Source: Comamonadaceae bacterium
GTDB lineage: Bacteria; Pseudomonadota; Gammaproteobacteria; Burkholderiales; Burkholderiaceae_C
Direction: 5' to 3'
DNA: 64,000 nt
NCBI GenBank assembly: GCA_947447355.1
Contig: CANFJF010000008.1
Location: forward strand, 1-64,000
Positions 10,615 to 21,681 of this stretch are shown here, in pieces (within the stretch, counting starts at the first letter, position 1; every line of letters begins with the position of its first letter). The translations under genes and the position numbers were made by a program. Below the pieces are notes generated by a model. The model saw only the letters and a list, made by a program, of their open reading frames with translations, ran no database searches and was not told the origin of the DNA.

Positions 10615-13527
10615 ATGCCAACATTGCCTGCACAATCCCCTGAGTTTGTTTCCACGCTCCAGACTTTTCAAACGAGCGCTGGCGTAACCGGACGCTTTTA
10701 TTCTTTGCCGGCGCTGACGCGCCAGTTCCCGAGTATTAAACGTTTGCCGATGTCGATCCGCATCGTGCTCGAGTCGGTGCTGCGTCACTGTGACGATGAC
10801 AAGATAACGGCCAAGCATGTGACTCAACTTGCCAACTGGAAACCTCAGACTGCGCGCACGGAAGAAATTCCTTTCGTCGTCGCCAGAGTGTTGTTGCAGG
10901 ACTTCACGGGTGTGCCTTTGTTGGCCGACTTGGCCGCCATGCGCAGCACCGCTGTCCGGCTGGGCAAAGACCCGAAACGTATTGAACCGATGGTGCCGGT
11001 GGACCTCGTGGTCGACCACTCAGTGATGGTTGACCACTACGGTGCAAAGACCTCGCTTGATCTGAACATGAAGCTCGAATTTCAGCGCAACCAAGAGCGC
11101 TATCAGTTCCTCAAATGGGGCATGCAGGCGTTCGATACTTTCGGCGTGGTGCCGCCGGGCTTTGGCATCGTGCACCAGATCAATCTTGAATATCTGGCGC
11201 GCGGCGTGCACCGCAGCGGTACCGACGTTGATGCGGTTTATTACCCTGACTCACTGGTCGGCACGGACAGCCACACGACGATGATCAACGGCCTTGGCGT
11301 CGTTGGTTGGGGCGTAGGCGGCATTGAAGCGGAAGCCGCCATGCTGGGCCAGCCGGTCTACATGCTGACGCCCGATGTGGTGGGCTTTGAGATCACCGGT
11401 CGTTTGCGCGAAGGCGTGACGACCACCGACTTGGTGTTGCGCGTGACAGAAGCGTTGCGTCGTGAAAAAGTGGTCGGCAAGTTCGTCGAATTTTTTGGTG
11501 AAGGCACGCGCACGCTGAGTGCGCCCGACCGCGCTACGCTGGCCAATATGGCGCCTGAGTACGGTGCCACCATGGGCTTTTTCCCGGTCGATGAAAAAAC
11601 GATGGATTACTTTCGCGGCACCGGCCGTACGGCAGCCGAGATCGAGACCTTCGAGGCTTACTTTCGGGCGCAAGAGTTGTTCGGTGTGCCTTTGGCCGGA
11701 GAGATTGATTACTCGCAGGTTGTCACGCTTAACCTGGATGACGTGACGCCGAGCTTGGCCGGCCCGAAAAGGCCGCAGGACCGAATCGAACTGGGCAACG
11801 TGAAGCAGCAGTTTTCCTCGCTCTTCAGCCAGCCGGTGGAGGCCAACGGTTTCAATCAAGACGCAGCGCTTCTGGAAACTCGCGTCCGGTTGCCGCTAGG
11901 CGATACTGCATCCTTAGACGCTGCACCCGTGAGTCCGCCGGTGCCTGCAGGTGGCCCCCGTTTTGTCGCAGAAATGGAGGCCAATCGTCCAACTCTAGAA
12001 GCAGCCAAGTCGCTGGCGCCAACGGCTGCAGCGCTGCGCAATGACCTCACCATTGGCAACGGCGACGTGTTGATTGCCGCCATCACCAGTTGCACCAACA
12101 CCTCGAACCCGAGCGTGTTGTTGGCCGCCGGACTGCTGGCCAAAAAAGCCGTAGAAGCTGGACTGACCGTGCAGCCGCACATCAAGACTTCGCTGGCACC
12201 AGGCTCACGCATTGTCACTGATTATCTGACGCAAACCGGCCTCATGCCCTACCTTGATCAGCTCGGCTTTGCGCTGGCCGGTTACGGTTGCACAACGTGC
12301 ATCGGCAACTCAGGTGATTTGACGCCGGAGATCAATGAGGCCATTGCAGAGAGTGATTTGATCTGCGCTGCCGTTCTGTCGGGCAACCGAAATTTTGAAG
12401 CCCGTATTCATCCGAACATCAAAGCGAATTTTTTGGCCAGCCCACCGCTGGTGGTGGCTTACGCCATTGCCGGCACGGTGCTGCGCGACCTCGTGACCGA
12501 GCCGGTGGGGCAGGGCACGGACGGAAAAAATGTCTACCTGCGCGACATCTGGCCGACCAGTGAAGAGATTCACGCCCTGATGAAGTTCGCGATGAACGGC
12601 GAAGCCTACCGCAGCAATTACGCCAAGATCAAAGCCGATCCGGGTGAACTCTGGGACTTGGTTGAGGGCGTCACCGGCAAGGCCTACAGTTGGCCCGACA
12701 GCACCTACATTGCTGAGCCGCCGTTCTTCGAGCGTTTCGTCATGGACCCGAACGCGGGTCGTGCAGACCCCAAAATTCCCGCCCCGGTATCGGTCAAGGG
12801 TGCGCGCATCATGGCGTTGTTTGGCGACTCGATCACCACCGACCACATTTCCCCAGCGGGCGCGATTCAAGAGAACTCACCCGCAGGTGAATGGCTGCTT
12901 GCGCACGGTGTGCGCAAAGCCGACTTCAATAGCTACGGTTCGCGCCGCGGCAACCACGAAGTGATGATGCGCGGAACTTTTGCCAATGTGCGCATCAAAA
13001 ATCTCATGATTCCGCAGGAAGCAGACGGCTCACGCGAAGAGGGCGGTGTCACGCTGTTCCAACAGCCCGGTTCTGAGCAGGGCCACAAAATGGCCATCTA
13101 CGACGCGGCCATGAAGTACGTCGCTGCCGGCGCCTCCACCGTGATTTTTGCCGGTGAAGAATACGGCACAGGTTCGTCCCGTGACTGGGCTGCTAAAGGC
13201 ACGCAATTGTTAGGCGTGGGCGCTGTCATTGCCGGTAGTTTTGAGCGAATTCACCGCAGCAACCTAGTCGGCATGGGCGTTTTGCCGTTACAGTTCTGCC
13301 CAGGCGACTCTTGGCAGACCTTGGGGCTAACTGGTAACGAAGTGATTGATGTGTTGCCAGACCCTGATTTGAAGCCCCAGAGTCGTGCAAAATTATTGAT
13401 CACGCGAGCCGATGGTTCGCAACAGGAATTGGAGCTGATTTTGCGCATCGACACCCCTATTGAAGTGGACTACTACCGTCACGGCGGTATTCTTCCCTTC
13501 GTTCTTCGGCAGCTGCTAGCAGCATGA
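10615..13527 (+). CDS. acnA: Aconitate hydratase AcnA
   Basis: ORF 970 aa; [57 protein letters not shown]. Confidence 0.96.
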   Translation: MPTLPAQSPEFVSTLQTFQTSAGVTGRFYSLPALTRQFPSIKRLPMSIRIVLESVLRHCDDDKITAKHVTQLANWKPQTARTEEIPFVVARVLLQDFTGVPLLADLAAMRSTAVRLGKDPKRIEPMVPVDLVVDHSVMVDHYGAKTSLDLNMKLEFQRNQERYQFLKWGMQAFDTFGVVPPGFGIVHQINLEYLARGVHRSGTDVDAVYYPDSLVGTDSHTTMINGLGVVGWGVGGIEAEAAMLGQPVYMLTPDVVGFEITGRLREGVTTTDLVLRVTEALRREKVVGKFVEFFGEGTRTLSAPDRATLANMAPEYGATMGFFPVDEKTMDYFRGTGRTAAEIETFEAYFRAQELFGVPLAGEIDYSQVVTLNLDDVTPSLAGPKRPQDRIELGNVKQQFSSLFSQPVEANGFNQDAALLETRVRLPLGDTASLDAAPVSPPVPAGGPRFVAEMEANRPTLEAAKSLAPTAAALRNDLTIGNGDVLIAAITSCTNTSNPSVLLAAGLLAKKAVEAGLTVQPHIKTSLAPGSRIVTDYLTQTGLMPYLDQLGFALAGYGCTTCIGNSGDLTPEINEAIAESDLICAAVLSGNRNFEARIHPNIKANFLASPPLVVAYAIAGTVLRDLVTEPVGQGTDGKNVYLRDIWPTSEEIHALMKFAMNGEAYRSNYAKIKADPGELWDLVEGVTGKAYSWPDSTYIAEPPFFERFVMDPNAGRADPKIPAPVSVKGARIMALFGDSITTDHISPAGAIQENSPAGEWLLAHGVRKADFNSYGSRRGNHEVMMRGTFANVRIKNLMIPQEADGSREEGGVTLFQQPGSEQGHKMAIYDAAMKYVAAGASTVIFAGEEYGTGSSRDWAAKGTQLLGVGAVIAGSFERIHRSNLVGMGVLPLQFCPGDSWQTLGLTGNEVIDVLPDPDLKPQSRAKLLITRADGSQQELELILRIDTPIEVDYYRHGGILPFVLRQLLAA

Positions 13528-13543
13528 AGCGCCTCGCTCAGAC

Positions 13544-14767
13544 ATGACCCGGCAAGCCCTGATTGCCGGCGGCGGCATCGGCGCGTTGGCGGCCGCGCTG
13601 GCAGCTGCTCGGGCGGGCTGGGAGGTTCGTCTTTATGAGCAGGCCAATGCTTTTTCTGAAGTGGGTGCCGGCATTCAGCTTGGGCCGAATGCGACTCGCT
13701 TGTTGCACAGTTGGGGTTTGGGTCGGGCGCTGAGCCAAGTCGCGGCATTCCCCGAGCAGCTCAGCGTGCGCAGTGCATCCAAAGGTCATGAACTCGGTCG
13801 CTTGGCGCTGGGCAGTCGCTGTACCGAGCGCTACGGCGCACCCTACGCGACGCTGCACCGTGGCGATCTGCATGCTTTGCTGCTGGCCAGCGTGTCAGGA
13901 CGCGGCGAGGTGCATCTGAATCTGAACGCGCCTGTGGCGGGCTTTACCAACACCGCGGAAGGTGTGCAAGTGGCTTGGGCCGATGGCCACCGTGTTGAGG
14001 GCGATGTGCTGATTGGTGCCGATGGCTTGTGGAGTGCTGTTCGAAAACAGGTGTTAGCCGATGCGCCTGCGCAGCCAACCGGCCATCTGGCTTATCGCGC
14101 GCTGGTGCGTCAAACAGACTTGCCGTTGGCGCTGCGCAGTCAGCAAGTCACCGTCTGGCTCGGGCCGCGTCTGCACGTGGTGAGTTACCCGGTGCGCGCT
14201 GGTGAGATGTTGAATGTGGTGGTGATCTTGCACGGCGAGCCACCGGCCGATGTGGAAGACTGGGATCATGCCGGTTTGGTGGCGGACGTCCAAGCTGGTC
14301 TGGCTGGTCAATGTTCAGAACTGTTGGCCTTGGTTGAGGCGATGCCCGCTTGGCGTTTGTGGACTCTGTGTGAGCGGCAGCCTATGCACGGCCCCGATCA
14401 AATGGCCAACGGCCGCGTGGCTTTGCTGGGCGATGCCGCACATCCGATGCGGCCGTATCTGGCACAAGGCGCCGGCATGGCCATAGAAGATGCTGCCGAG
14501 CTGGGCCGCTGCCTATCGGGCGTCGTCAGGCCGTTGGCCGATGTGCCGCTGGCGCTGCGCCACTATGCTTTGCAACGCTGGGAGCGAAATGCTCGCGTGC
14601 AGGCTCGAGCGCTGCGCAACGGTCAGATTTTTCATGCCACCGGCCCGCTGCGTCTGGGGCGTGATGTGTCGCTGCGCTTGCTCGGTCAGCGCTTACTGGA
14701 TGTGCCTTGGTTGTACGGAGAGTCTGGCTCCGGTAGAGCTATCAACCCACCCCGAGCGACCCGATAA
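13544..14767 (+). CDS. FAD-dependent monooxygenase (salicylate hydroxylase-like)
   Basis: GGGIGALAAALAAARAGWEVRLYEQ and GRVALLGDAAHPMRPYLAQGAGMAIEDA. Confidence 0.88.
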   Translation: MTRQALIAGGGIGALAAALAAARAGWEVRLYEQANAFSEVGAGIQLGPNATRLLHSWGLGRALSQVAAFPEQLSVRSASKGHELGRLALGSRCTERYGAPYATLHRGDLHALLLASVSGRGEVHLNLNAPVAGFTNTAEGVQVAWADGHRVEGDVLIGADGLWSAVRKQVLADAPAQPTGHLAYRALVRQTDLPLALRSQQVTVWLGPRLHVVSYPVRAGEMLNVVVILHGEPPADVEDWDHAGLVADVQAGLAGQCSELLALVEAMPAWRLWTLCERQPMHGPDQMANGRVALLGDAAHPMRPYLAQGAGMAIEDAAELGRCLSGVVRPLADVPLALRHYALQRWERNARVQARALRNGQIFHATGPLRLGRDVSLRLLGQRLLDVPWLYGESGSGRAINPPRATR

Positions 14768-14838
14768 TTGCGCTGATAGTCTTAGGTTAATTAGCAAAAG
14801 TTCACGGCAAATTTAATACAAAAAAATCAGGAGACAAG

Positions 14839-15600
14839 ATGAGTTCAAGCAACAAAGTCGCGGTGGTCACAGGCGCAGGCACGGGTATTGGTCGCGCTGT
14901 TTCGCTGGCTTTGCTGAAGGCCGGTTACAGCGTTGCGCTGGCCGGTCGTCGCATTGAGCCGCTCGATGCTGTCGTGGTTGAAGCCAAGGCGCTGGGTTTC
15001 GATCACGCTATAGCCGTCTCGACCGATGTTTCTAAGCCTGACTCCGTGACGGCACTCTTTGAGCGCACGCGCCAGACTTTTGGCCGTGTCGATGTGCTGT
15101 TCAACAATGCGGGCATTGGCTTGCCATCGGTGGGTTTTGAAGAGCTGACTTTTGAGCAGTGGCAAAACACCGTGAACATCAATCTGACGGGTTCGTTTTT
15201 GTGTGCGCAGGCAGCTTTCCGAGTGATGAAGGCGCAAAGCCCTCAAGGCGGCCGGATCATCAACAACGGTTCGATTTCAGCCCATGCACCGCGGCCGAAT
15301 TCAGCGCCTTACACGGCGACCAAACACGCGATCACTGGTCTGACGAAATCCATCTCGCTGGATGGTCGTAAGTACAACATCGCTTGCGGTCAGATCGACA
15401 TTGGCAATGCGCTGACGGAGTTGTCGCAACGCATGTCCACGGGTGTGTTGCAGGCCAACGGCGAGATCGCCATTGAAGCCATGATGGACGTTGAGCACGT
15501 GGCCAACGCGGTGGTTCACATGGCCAGTTTGCCCCCTGAAGCGAATGTGCAGTTCATGACCGTGATGGCCACGAAGATGCCGTTTGTCGGACGCGGCTGA
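14839..15600 (+). CDS. SDR family oxidoreductase
   Basis: [25 protein letters not shown] motifs. Confidence 0.92.
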   Translation: MSSSNKVAVVTGAGTGIGRAVSLALLKAGYSVALAGRRIEPLDAVVVEAKALGFDHAIAVSTDVSKPDSVTALFERTRQTFGRVDVLFNNAGIGLPSVGFEELTFEQWQNTVNINLTGSFLCAQAAFRVMKAQSPQGGRIINNGSISAHAPRPNSAPYTATKHAITGLTKSISLDGRKYNIACGQIDIGNALTELSQRMSTGVLQANGEIAIEAMMDVEHVANAVVHMASLPPEANVQFMTVMATKMPFVGRG

Positions 15601-15625
15601 ACGCCCGCTTAAAGCTAGCTGAATT

Positions 15626-16561
15626 TCAGCTGAGCCGGCCCAGCAGCAGAAATTCCATCAAGGCTTTTTGCACATGCATGCGGTTCTCTGCTTCATCCCA
15701 GACCACTGACTGTGGCCCGTCTATGACGTCGGCTTCGACTTCTTCGCCACGGTGCGCGGGCAGGCAGTGCATGAACAGCGCACCGGGTTTGGCCGCGGCC
15801 ATCATGTCGCTGTCGACGCACCAGTCGCCGAAGGCTTTTTTGCGAGCTTCATTTTCGGCTTCGTAACCCATGCTGGTCCAGACATCGGTGGTCACCAGAT
15901 CGGCGCCAGCGCAGGCTTGCATCGGGTCTTTGAAAACGGCATAACTGTCAGAAGAACGGATACCTGCAATCGACTGGTCGACTTCGTAACCGCCCGGTGT
16001 GCTCAAGTGCACTTTGAATCCCAAAATTTCGCTGGCTTGCAACCAGGTGTTGGCCATGTTGTTGCCATCGCCAACCCAGGCCACCGTTTTGCCTTTGATC
16101 GAACCACGGTGTTCGATGTACGTGAAGATGTCGGCCAGAATCTGGCAGGGGTGAAACTCATTGGTCAGGCCGTTGATGACGGGCACGCGCGAGTGCTCCG
16201 CAAAGCGTTCAATTTTGGTCTGCTCAAAGGTCCTGATCATCACCAAGTCAACCATGCGGCTGATAACTTTGGCACTGTCTTCAATCGGTTCAGCGCGTCC
16301 CAGCTGGCTGCCTTCGGTGGTGAGATTGACGACCGTGCCACCCAGTTGGTACATGCCGGCTTCAAAGCTCACGCGAGTGCGGGTCGAGGCTTTTTCAAAA
16401 ATCATGACCAGCGTGCGGTCAATCAAAGGCTGATGCTTCTCGTAAGCCTTGAACTTTTTCTTGATCAGGGCCGCACGCTCAAACAAGTAGGCGTAGTCGC
16501 TGGCGTTCAGGTCACTGAACTGCAGGTAATGTTTGATGGGCGCGGGGGTGTTGGTGTTCAT
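15626..16561 (-). CDS. argF: Ornithine carbamoyltransferase
   Basis: FEKASTRTRVSFEAGMYQLGG, HPCQILADIFT, HCLPAHRGEEV; ATGA overlap with argD stop. Confidence 0.96.
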   Translation of the reverse strand: MNTNTPAPIKHYLQFSDLNASDYAYLFERAALIKKKFKAYEKHQPLIDRTLVMIFEKASTRTRVSFEAGMYQLGGTVVNLTTEGSQLGRAEPIEDSAKVISRMVDLVMIRTFEQTKIERFAEHSRVPVINGLTNEFHPCQILADIFTYIEHRGSIKGKTVAWVGDGNNMANTWLQASEILGFKVHLSTPGGYEVDQSIAGIRSSDSYAVFKDPMQACAGADLVTTDVWTSMGYEAENEARKKAFGDWCVDSDMMAAAKPGALFMHCLPAHRGEEVEADVIDGPQSVVWDEAENRMHVQKALMEFLLLGRLS

Positions 16562-17772
16562 GCCTTTTCCTTCAGCAGTTGATGGATGAGGGGGCACAAA
16601 ATGTTGACCACTTCGTCGGCTTCGGCGGTAGTCATGATGAGCGATGGCACCAAACGGATGACCGTGTCAGCAGTGACACTGATGAGGAGGCCGTTCTGTG
16701 CACAGCGCTCCACCAATTCGCTGCAAGGCAGGGTCAATTCAACACCCAGCATGAGGCCGCGGCCGCGGATTTCTTTCAAGCCGGGCAGGCTGCCAAGCTC
16801 GCGCGCAAGTGCCGCTTTCAGGTGGTCGCCGACCTTGACTGCGTTGGCGAGCAAGCCGTCTTCTTCCATGATGCGGATGGTTTCCACCCCGGCTCGCATG
16901 GCCAGCGGGTTGCCGCCAAACGTGCTGCCATGGTTGCCAGGGGCGAAAATATGCGCGGCCTTGGGGCCGGCTACGACGGCGCCCACTGGCACGCCTGAAC
17001 CCAGCCCTTTGGCCAGCGGCATCACGTCCGGCTTGATGCCAGCCCATTGGTGCGCAAACCATTTGCCGGTGCGGCCCATGCCGCACTGCACTTCGTCGAT
17101 CATCAGCAGCCAGTCTTGTTCGTCACACAGTTGGCGCACTTGCTGCAGGTACTGCGTGTCCATTGGGATGACACCGCCTTCGCCTTGGATGGCTTCTAAA
17201 AATACTGCCACCACGTTTGGGTTGCCAGCGGTTGCTTTTTTCAAGGTCTCAATATCATTCACCGGTACCCGCAAAAAGCCTTCTACCAATGGGCCAAATC
17301 CGGCTTGCACCTTGGCGTTGCCGGTGGCGCTCAGGGTAGCAATGCTGCGGCCGTGAAAGGCTTTGTCATAGACCACGATTTCGGGTTTGGTGATACCTTT
17401 GTCGTGACCGAATTTGCGCGCCAGTTTGATGGCTGCTTCATTGGCCTCCAGGCCAGTCGAGCAGAAGAACACATTGGTCAGTCCCGACAGTTCGACCAGC
17501 TTCGCGGCCAGCGCTTCCTGCAAGGGAATATGGTAGTAATTCGAGGTGTGGATCAGCTTGCCGATCTGCTCTTGCAGGGCGGGCACCAGCTTGGCGTGGT
17601 TGTGGCCGAGCGTGTTGACGGCAATACCGCCGAGCGCATCCAAATAAGCCTTGCCGTTGATGTCCCAGACCCTGCAGCCTTGACCGTGAGATAGCGCCAG
17701 CGGCAAGCGGCCGTAGGTATTCATGACATGTGGTGAGGCGGCTTCTAGAAGGACGGGAATGGCAGCGTTCAT
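16558..17772 (-). CDS. argD: Acetylornithine/succinylornithine transaminase
   Basis: ORF 404 aa class-III aminotransferase; LLMIDEVQCGMGRTGKWFAHQ, adjacent to argF. Confidence 0.94.
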   Translation of the reverse strand: MNAAIPVLLEAASPHVMNTYGRLPLALSHGQGCRVWDINGKAYLDALGGIAVNTLGHNHAKLVPALQEQIGKLIHTSNYYHIPLQEALAAKLVELSGLTNVFFCSTGLEANEAAIKLARKFGHDKGITKPEIVVYDKAFHGRSIATLSATGNAKVQAGFGPLVEGFLRVPVNDIETLKKATAGNPNVVAVFLEAIQGEGGVIPMDTQYLQQVRQLCDEQDWLLMIDEVQCGMGRTGKWFAHQWAGIKPDVMPLAKGLGSGVPVGAVVAGPKAAHIFAPGNHGSTFGGNPLAMRAGVETIRIMEEDGLLANAVKVGDHLKAALARELGSLPGLKEIRGRGLMLGVELTLPCSELVERCAQNGLLISVTADTVIRLVPSLIMTTAEADEVVNILCPLIHQLLKEKA

Positions 17773-17874
17773 GGCAGACGGGACTTTCGCTTAAAACTGG
17801 AGAATTGATTTTAGGCGCAGACCGTGACAGTTCACACCAGCCCTCGTCGCGAGCGGCGCGTGGCGTTGTCGTCT

Positions 17875-17942
17875 TTGCGAGCTTAGCGTGGCAATCCATG
17901 AACCCGAATTCGCTGTCATGGATTGCCACGCTAAGCTCGCAA
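17875..17942. repeat. REP-like element, perfect 26-bp inverted repeat with 16-nt loop
   Basis: TTGCGAGCTTAGCGTGGCAATCCATG (17875-17900) / CATGGATTGCCACGCTAAGCTCGCAA (17917-17942). Confidence 0.9.
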
Positions 17943-17997
17943 CGAGAAGACTTTCGCACTTTACGGTAAGGCTTCGTGGTACTGAGATGAGTCTGAG

Positions 17998-18009
17998 TCT
18001 TATATAAGA
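17998..18009. promoter_or_regulatory. Second copy of perfect palindrome TCTTATATAAGA, upstream of DUF3579 gene
   Basis: Direct reading; identical to 3369-3380. Confidence 0.5.
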
Positions 18010-18080
18010 TAGAATAGTTGTGCAGTGCAGCATAGACCGGCCACCCCGGCTGTTGTACTGCTTCAACAGGGCCTCTACCG

Positions 18081-18404
18081 ATGGTCTCCAGCAGCGCCAA
18101 AGAAATTTTTATCCAGGGTTTGACCCTCGAAGGAAAAACCTTCCGCCCCAGCGATTGGGCTGACAGGTTGTGTGGCGTGATGAGTCAGTTCAGGCCTGGC
18201 GGACCGCAACCCGGCAGCCATTTAACCTATTCCCCTTGGTGTGTTCCCACACTGATCAATGGCGTCAAATGTGTCGTCGTTAACAGTGAGTTGCGCGAGG
18301 CTGAACCCATGGCTTGGGACTTTGCTCTGAACTTTGCCAAAGACAATGCTTTGCAAGTTGCAGAAGCTTGCCTTCTGCCTGACGTGCCTAAATCCAAAGC
18401 CTGA
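18081..18404 (+). CDS. DUF3579 domain-containing protein
   Basis: KEIFIQGLTLEGKTFRPSDWADRLCGVMSQFRP...; argD-DUF3579-rpsT-murJ synteny recalled from Burkholderiales. Confidence 0.82.
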   Translation: MVSSSAKEIFIQGLTLEGKTFRPSDWADRLCGVMSQFRPGGPQPGSHLTYSPWCVPTLINGVKCVVVNSELREAEPMAWDFALNFAKDNALQVAEACLLPDVPKSKA

Positions 18405-18474
18405 AAACCAATATATCTGAGCGCGAAGAATCCTCGGTGCTATTCATGACTCCGTGACTTTCGTTGCAGACATG

Positions 18475-18496
18475 AAAAAACCGCCCTGAGGCGGTT
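18475..18496 (-). terminator. Intrinsic terminator downstream of rpsT
   Basis: Minus strand AACCGCC-TCAG-GGCGGTT followed by TTTT. Confidence 0.8.
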
Positions 18497-18572
18497 TAAT
18501 CACTTTGCTGCAGCGCACCCTACAAAACGGCGGATGTCACTTGCGCGGCATCCGGGCGATTTGCCTAATGAA

Positions 18573-18875
18573 TTAGGCGGCTTTCAGGGCCAGGGCTTTC
18601 ACCTTGGCGGACAGACGGCTCTTGTCACGAGCAGCCTTGTTTTTGTGGAAGATGCCCTTGTCGGCAATCGTGTCCACAATGCTCTGCGCCTTGGCGAAGA
18701 GTTCTGCAGCTTTGGTTTTGTCACCGGTCAAAACGGCTTTTTCAACGTTCTTCACGGCAGTGCGGTATTTCGAACGCAGCGAGGTGTTCGCAGCATTCAG
18801 TTTGACGTCTTGACGAACGCGTTTACGGCCGGAAGCAAGGCGGGGGTTTTTTTTCTTGGGTTTGGCGGTGGCCAT
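18573..18875 (-). CDS. rpsT: 30S ribosomal protein S20
   Basis: [47 protein letters not shown]. Confidence 0.97.
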   Translation of the reverse strand: MATAKPKKKNPRLASGRKRVRQDVKLNAANTSLRSKYRTAVKNVEKAVLTGDKTKAAELFAKAQSIVDTIADKGIFHKNKAARDKSRLSAKVKALALKAA

Positions 18876-18951
18876 ATATAAATTCCTTTAATCCTAGGGA
18901 GGAGTCTGTGGATGATGCAGCAAAGCCCACGATTATATGCCACGGTGGTTG

Positions 18952-19035
18952 TTGGCCCCCACGCTCGTCACTTCGTGTACTTTGCTGCCCCCGAGGGCGT
19001 ACAAATCCCCTTGGGGCAGCCCGGCGGGAATTTCG
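18952..19035. repeat. Intergenic palindromic repeat (family B: GGCCCCCACGCT..CACTTCGTGT...GCTGCCCCCGAGGG...CCTTGGGGCAGCCCGGCGGGAA)
   Basis: Same architecture as reverse complement of 33013-33096 in edd, and same head as 46684-46873. Confidence 0.75.
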
Positions 19036-19055
19036 TCAGCCCTTAAACTCGTGCT

Positions 19056-20621
19056 GTGTCACTTTTCAAATCCGCCTCGACTGTCTCCCTGCTCACGCTG
19101 GTGTCTCGCATCACGGGGCTGGCGCGTGAACTGCTGATCGCGTCTACTTTTGGCGCCAGCGCCATGACGGACGCCTTCAATGTGGCGTTTCGCATTCCTA
19201 ATTTGTTCAGGCGCATGTTCGCCGAAGGTGCCTTCAGCCAAGCTTTTGTGCCTGTGCTGGCTGCTACCAAAGCGAGTCAGGGGGAGGACGCCACGCGTTT
19301 GCTGATTGACCGAGTCGCCAGTTTGCTGGTCTGGGTGTTGTTGTTGACCTGTGTGCTGGGGGTGGCTGCTGCGCCGCTGTTGGTTTGGGCGATGGCCAGC
19401 GGTTTGCAGCAAGACCCACGCGGTTTTGACGCAGCCGTTGTCATGACGCGCTGGATGTTTCCCTACATCGGCTTCATGTCGCTGGTGGCTTTGTCGGCCG
19501 GTGTGCTCAACACCTGGAAGCGGTTTGCCGTCCCTGCCGCCACGCCGGTGCTGTTGAATCTGAGCATGATTGCGGCCGCTTGGTTCGGCGCGCCCTGGCT
19601 GAAAACCCTGGGCCTTGAGCCGGTCTATGCGCTGGGCGCTGGCGTCATGCTCGGCGGCTTGCTGCAGCTTGTCGTGCAGATCCCGGCGCTGCTGCGGCTG
19701 GGTTTGCTGCCCAAGATCAGTCTGGGCTTGTCGGGTGTGCGCACAGCTTGGGGTGATCCGGCTACACGCAGCATTGCCAAGCTCATGTTGCCGGCCTTGC
19801 TCGGCGTCAGTGTGGCGCAAATCTCGTTGCTCATCAACACCCAAATCGCGTCGCATTTGCAAGCCGGCAGCGTCAGTTGGCTGACCTATGCCGACCGCTT
19901 GATGGAGTTTCCGACGGCCATGCTCGGTGTCGCCCTGGGTGTTGTGTTGATGCCGCAACTTGCCGGTGCCCGCGCCGCAAACGATGCGCAAAAATACTCC
20001 GCCATGCTCGATTGGGGCTTGCGTTTGGTGGTCTTGCTGGCCGTCCCCAGCGCGGTGGCATTGCTGACGTTTGCACAGCCTTTGGTGGCCACGCTGTACC
20101 ACTACGGCGCGTTCACGGACGCCGATGTGCTGCAGACGACGCACGCGCTCATGGGTTACGGCTTGGGCCTGCTTGGGCTGGTCGCCATCAAGGTCTTGGC
20201 CCCCGGTTTTTATGCCAACCAAGACATCAAGACGCCGGTGCGCATCGCCATCGTGGTGCTTGTCCTCACGCAATTGCTCAACCTGGTGCTGGTGCCGTAT
20301 TTTCAGCATGCAGGTTTGGCCCTGGCGATTGGTATTGGCGCGCTGATCAATGCGAGCTGGCTGTTAATTGGTCTGATCCGCAGAGGCAGTTACCAGCCGC
20401 TGCCTGGCTGGGGTCGTTTTGGCATGCAGGTTGTTTTTGCCAGTGCGCTGCTGGCAACTTTTCTGTGGTGGGCCGCCAGCGCTGTGAGTTGGACGGGCTT
20501 GCGCAGTCTTTACGGCCAACGCATTGGCTTGTTGTCGCTGGTCTTATTGGGTTCGGCCGTGCTTTATTTTTCGGCCTTGCGGGCCACCGGCCTGAAGGTG
20601 CGCAAACTGTTTGGGCGCTGA
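19056..20621 (+). CDS. murJ: Lipid II flippase MurJ (MviN)
   Basis: ORF 521 aa; ASTVSLLTLVSRITGLARELLIASTFGASAMTDAFNVAFRIPNLFRRMFAEGAFSQAFVPV. Confidence 0.96.
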   Translation: MSLFKSASTVSLLTLVSRITGLARELLIASTFGASAMTDAFNVAFRIPNLFRRMFAEGAFSQAFVPVLAATKASQGEDATRLLIDRVASLLVWVLLLTCVLGVAAAPLLVWAMASGLQQDPRGFDAAVVMTRWMFPYIGFMSLVALSAGVLNTWKRFAVPAATPVLLNLSMIAAAWFGAPWLKTLGLEPVYALGAGVMLGGLLQLVVQIPALLRLGLLPKISLGLSGVRTAWGDPATRSIAKLMLPALLGVSVAQISLLINTQIASHLQAGSVSWLTYADRLMEFPTAMLGVALGVVLMPQLAGARAANDAQKYSAMLDWGLRLVVLLAVPSAVALLTFAQPLVATLYHYGAFTDADVLQTTHALMGYGLGLLGLVAIKVLAPGFYANQDIKTPVRIAIVVLVLTQLLNLVLVPYFQHAGLALAIGIGALINASWLLIGLIRRGSYQPLPGWGRFGMQVVFASALLATFLWWAASAVSWTGLRSLYGQRIGLLSLVLLGSAVLYFSALRATGLKVRKLFGR

Positions 20622-20683
20622 TCACTTTGGGCAGAACCTAGACCTTGCACGCGATCTGTCCGAACTTGTGAGAAAGTAGCGAC

Positions 20684-21535
20684 ATGCAATTGAAATTCGA
20701 AGTTCCATCCCCGCTGCAATATTTTTCAAGTTTGGTGCAAAGCGACGAGCATTTTCCGCTGCTCGAAGCCGCTGTCAGCTTGGCTCAAGACGAATACCCT
20801 GATCTGGATGTCGAGCAAGTACTGGGCGAAGTGGATCAGTTGCTGGCCCGCTTGAAACGGCGCCTGCCACCCGATGCATCAGCCTTGCAAAAACTACGGG
20901 TGCTGAACCAGTTCTTCTTTCGTGACCTCAACTTTGGCGGCAACGTCAACGATTACTACGATCCCGACAACAGCTTTCTCCATGCCGTGCTGCAAAGCCG
21001 CCGCGGTATCCCGATCACGCTGGCGGTGGTGTGGCTGGAGTTGGCGGTTGGCCTGGATTTGAATGCGCGTGGCGTGGCTTTTCCCGGTCACTTCATGGTC
21101 AAAGTGAACTTGCCCAAAGGACAGGTTGTGATAGACCCATTCACCGGCCAGTCGCTGAGTCGGGAAGAGTTGGCCGAGCGGCTGGAACCTTATCGTCAGC
21201 GCAATGCATTGGCCGATGACTCTGAGGTGCCCATCGGCCTTTATTTGCAAGCGGCCGAGCCGCGCGACATCATTGAGCGCATGTTGCGCAACCTCAAAGA
21301 TATTCACAAAACGCAAGAAGACTGGCCGCGCCTGATCGCTGTGCTGGACCGTCTGTTGGTGCTGCATCCGACTGCTTGGTCGGAGCACCGCGACCGTGGT
21401 TTGGCGCTGGCCGAAAAAGGCGAGCCGGAGCGTGCATTGATTGACTTGGAAACGTATTTGGCGCACGCGGAAGACGCGCTGGATTTGGACGAAGTGGCTG
21501 ATCGGATGGCTGATTTACGTCGCGCCCGCGGTTAA
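20684..21535 (+). CDS. SirB1-family transglutaminase-like/TPR protein
   Basis: NQFFFRDLNFGGNVNDYYDPDNSFLHAVLQSRRGIPITLAVVWLEL...GHFMVKV, SirB1 family. Confidence 0.88.
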   Translation: MQLKFEVPSPLQYFSSLVQSDEHFPLLEAAVSLAQDEYPDLDVEQVLGEVDQLLARLKRRLPPDASALQKLRVLNQFFFRDLNFGGNVNDYYDPDNSFLHAVLQSRRGIPITLAVVWLELAVGLDLNARGVAFPGHFMVKVNLPKGQVVIDPFTGQSLSREELAERLEPYRQRNALADDSEVPIGLYLQAAEPRDIIERMLRNLKDIHKTQEDWPRLIAVLDRLLVLHPTAWSEHRDRGLALAEKGEPERALIDLETYLAHAEDALDLDEVADRMADLRRARG

Positions 21536-21681
21536 ATCGAAATAATTCGTAAGTAAACACTTTTAAATTTATTTTGAGTTAGAGTGTCTTCAATCGTTAT
21601 AACGATAGGCCTATTTATCCGGATGATTTCAGCTATTTCAGGCTGGACTGTCCATCACAACCTCTATTCAAGGATTTCCAC

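Noticed and set aside
19059-20309. 416-aa minus-strand ORF antisense to murJ
   Set aside because: Gln/His/Arg-rich noise translation opposite a certain murJ; shadow ORF.
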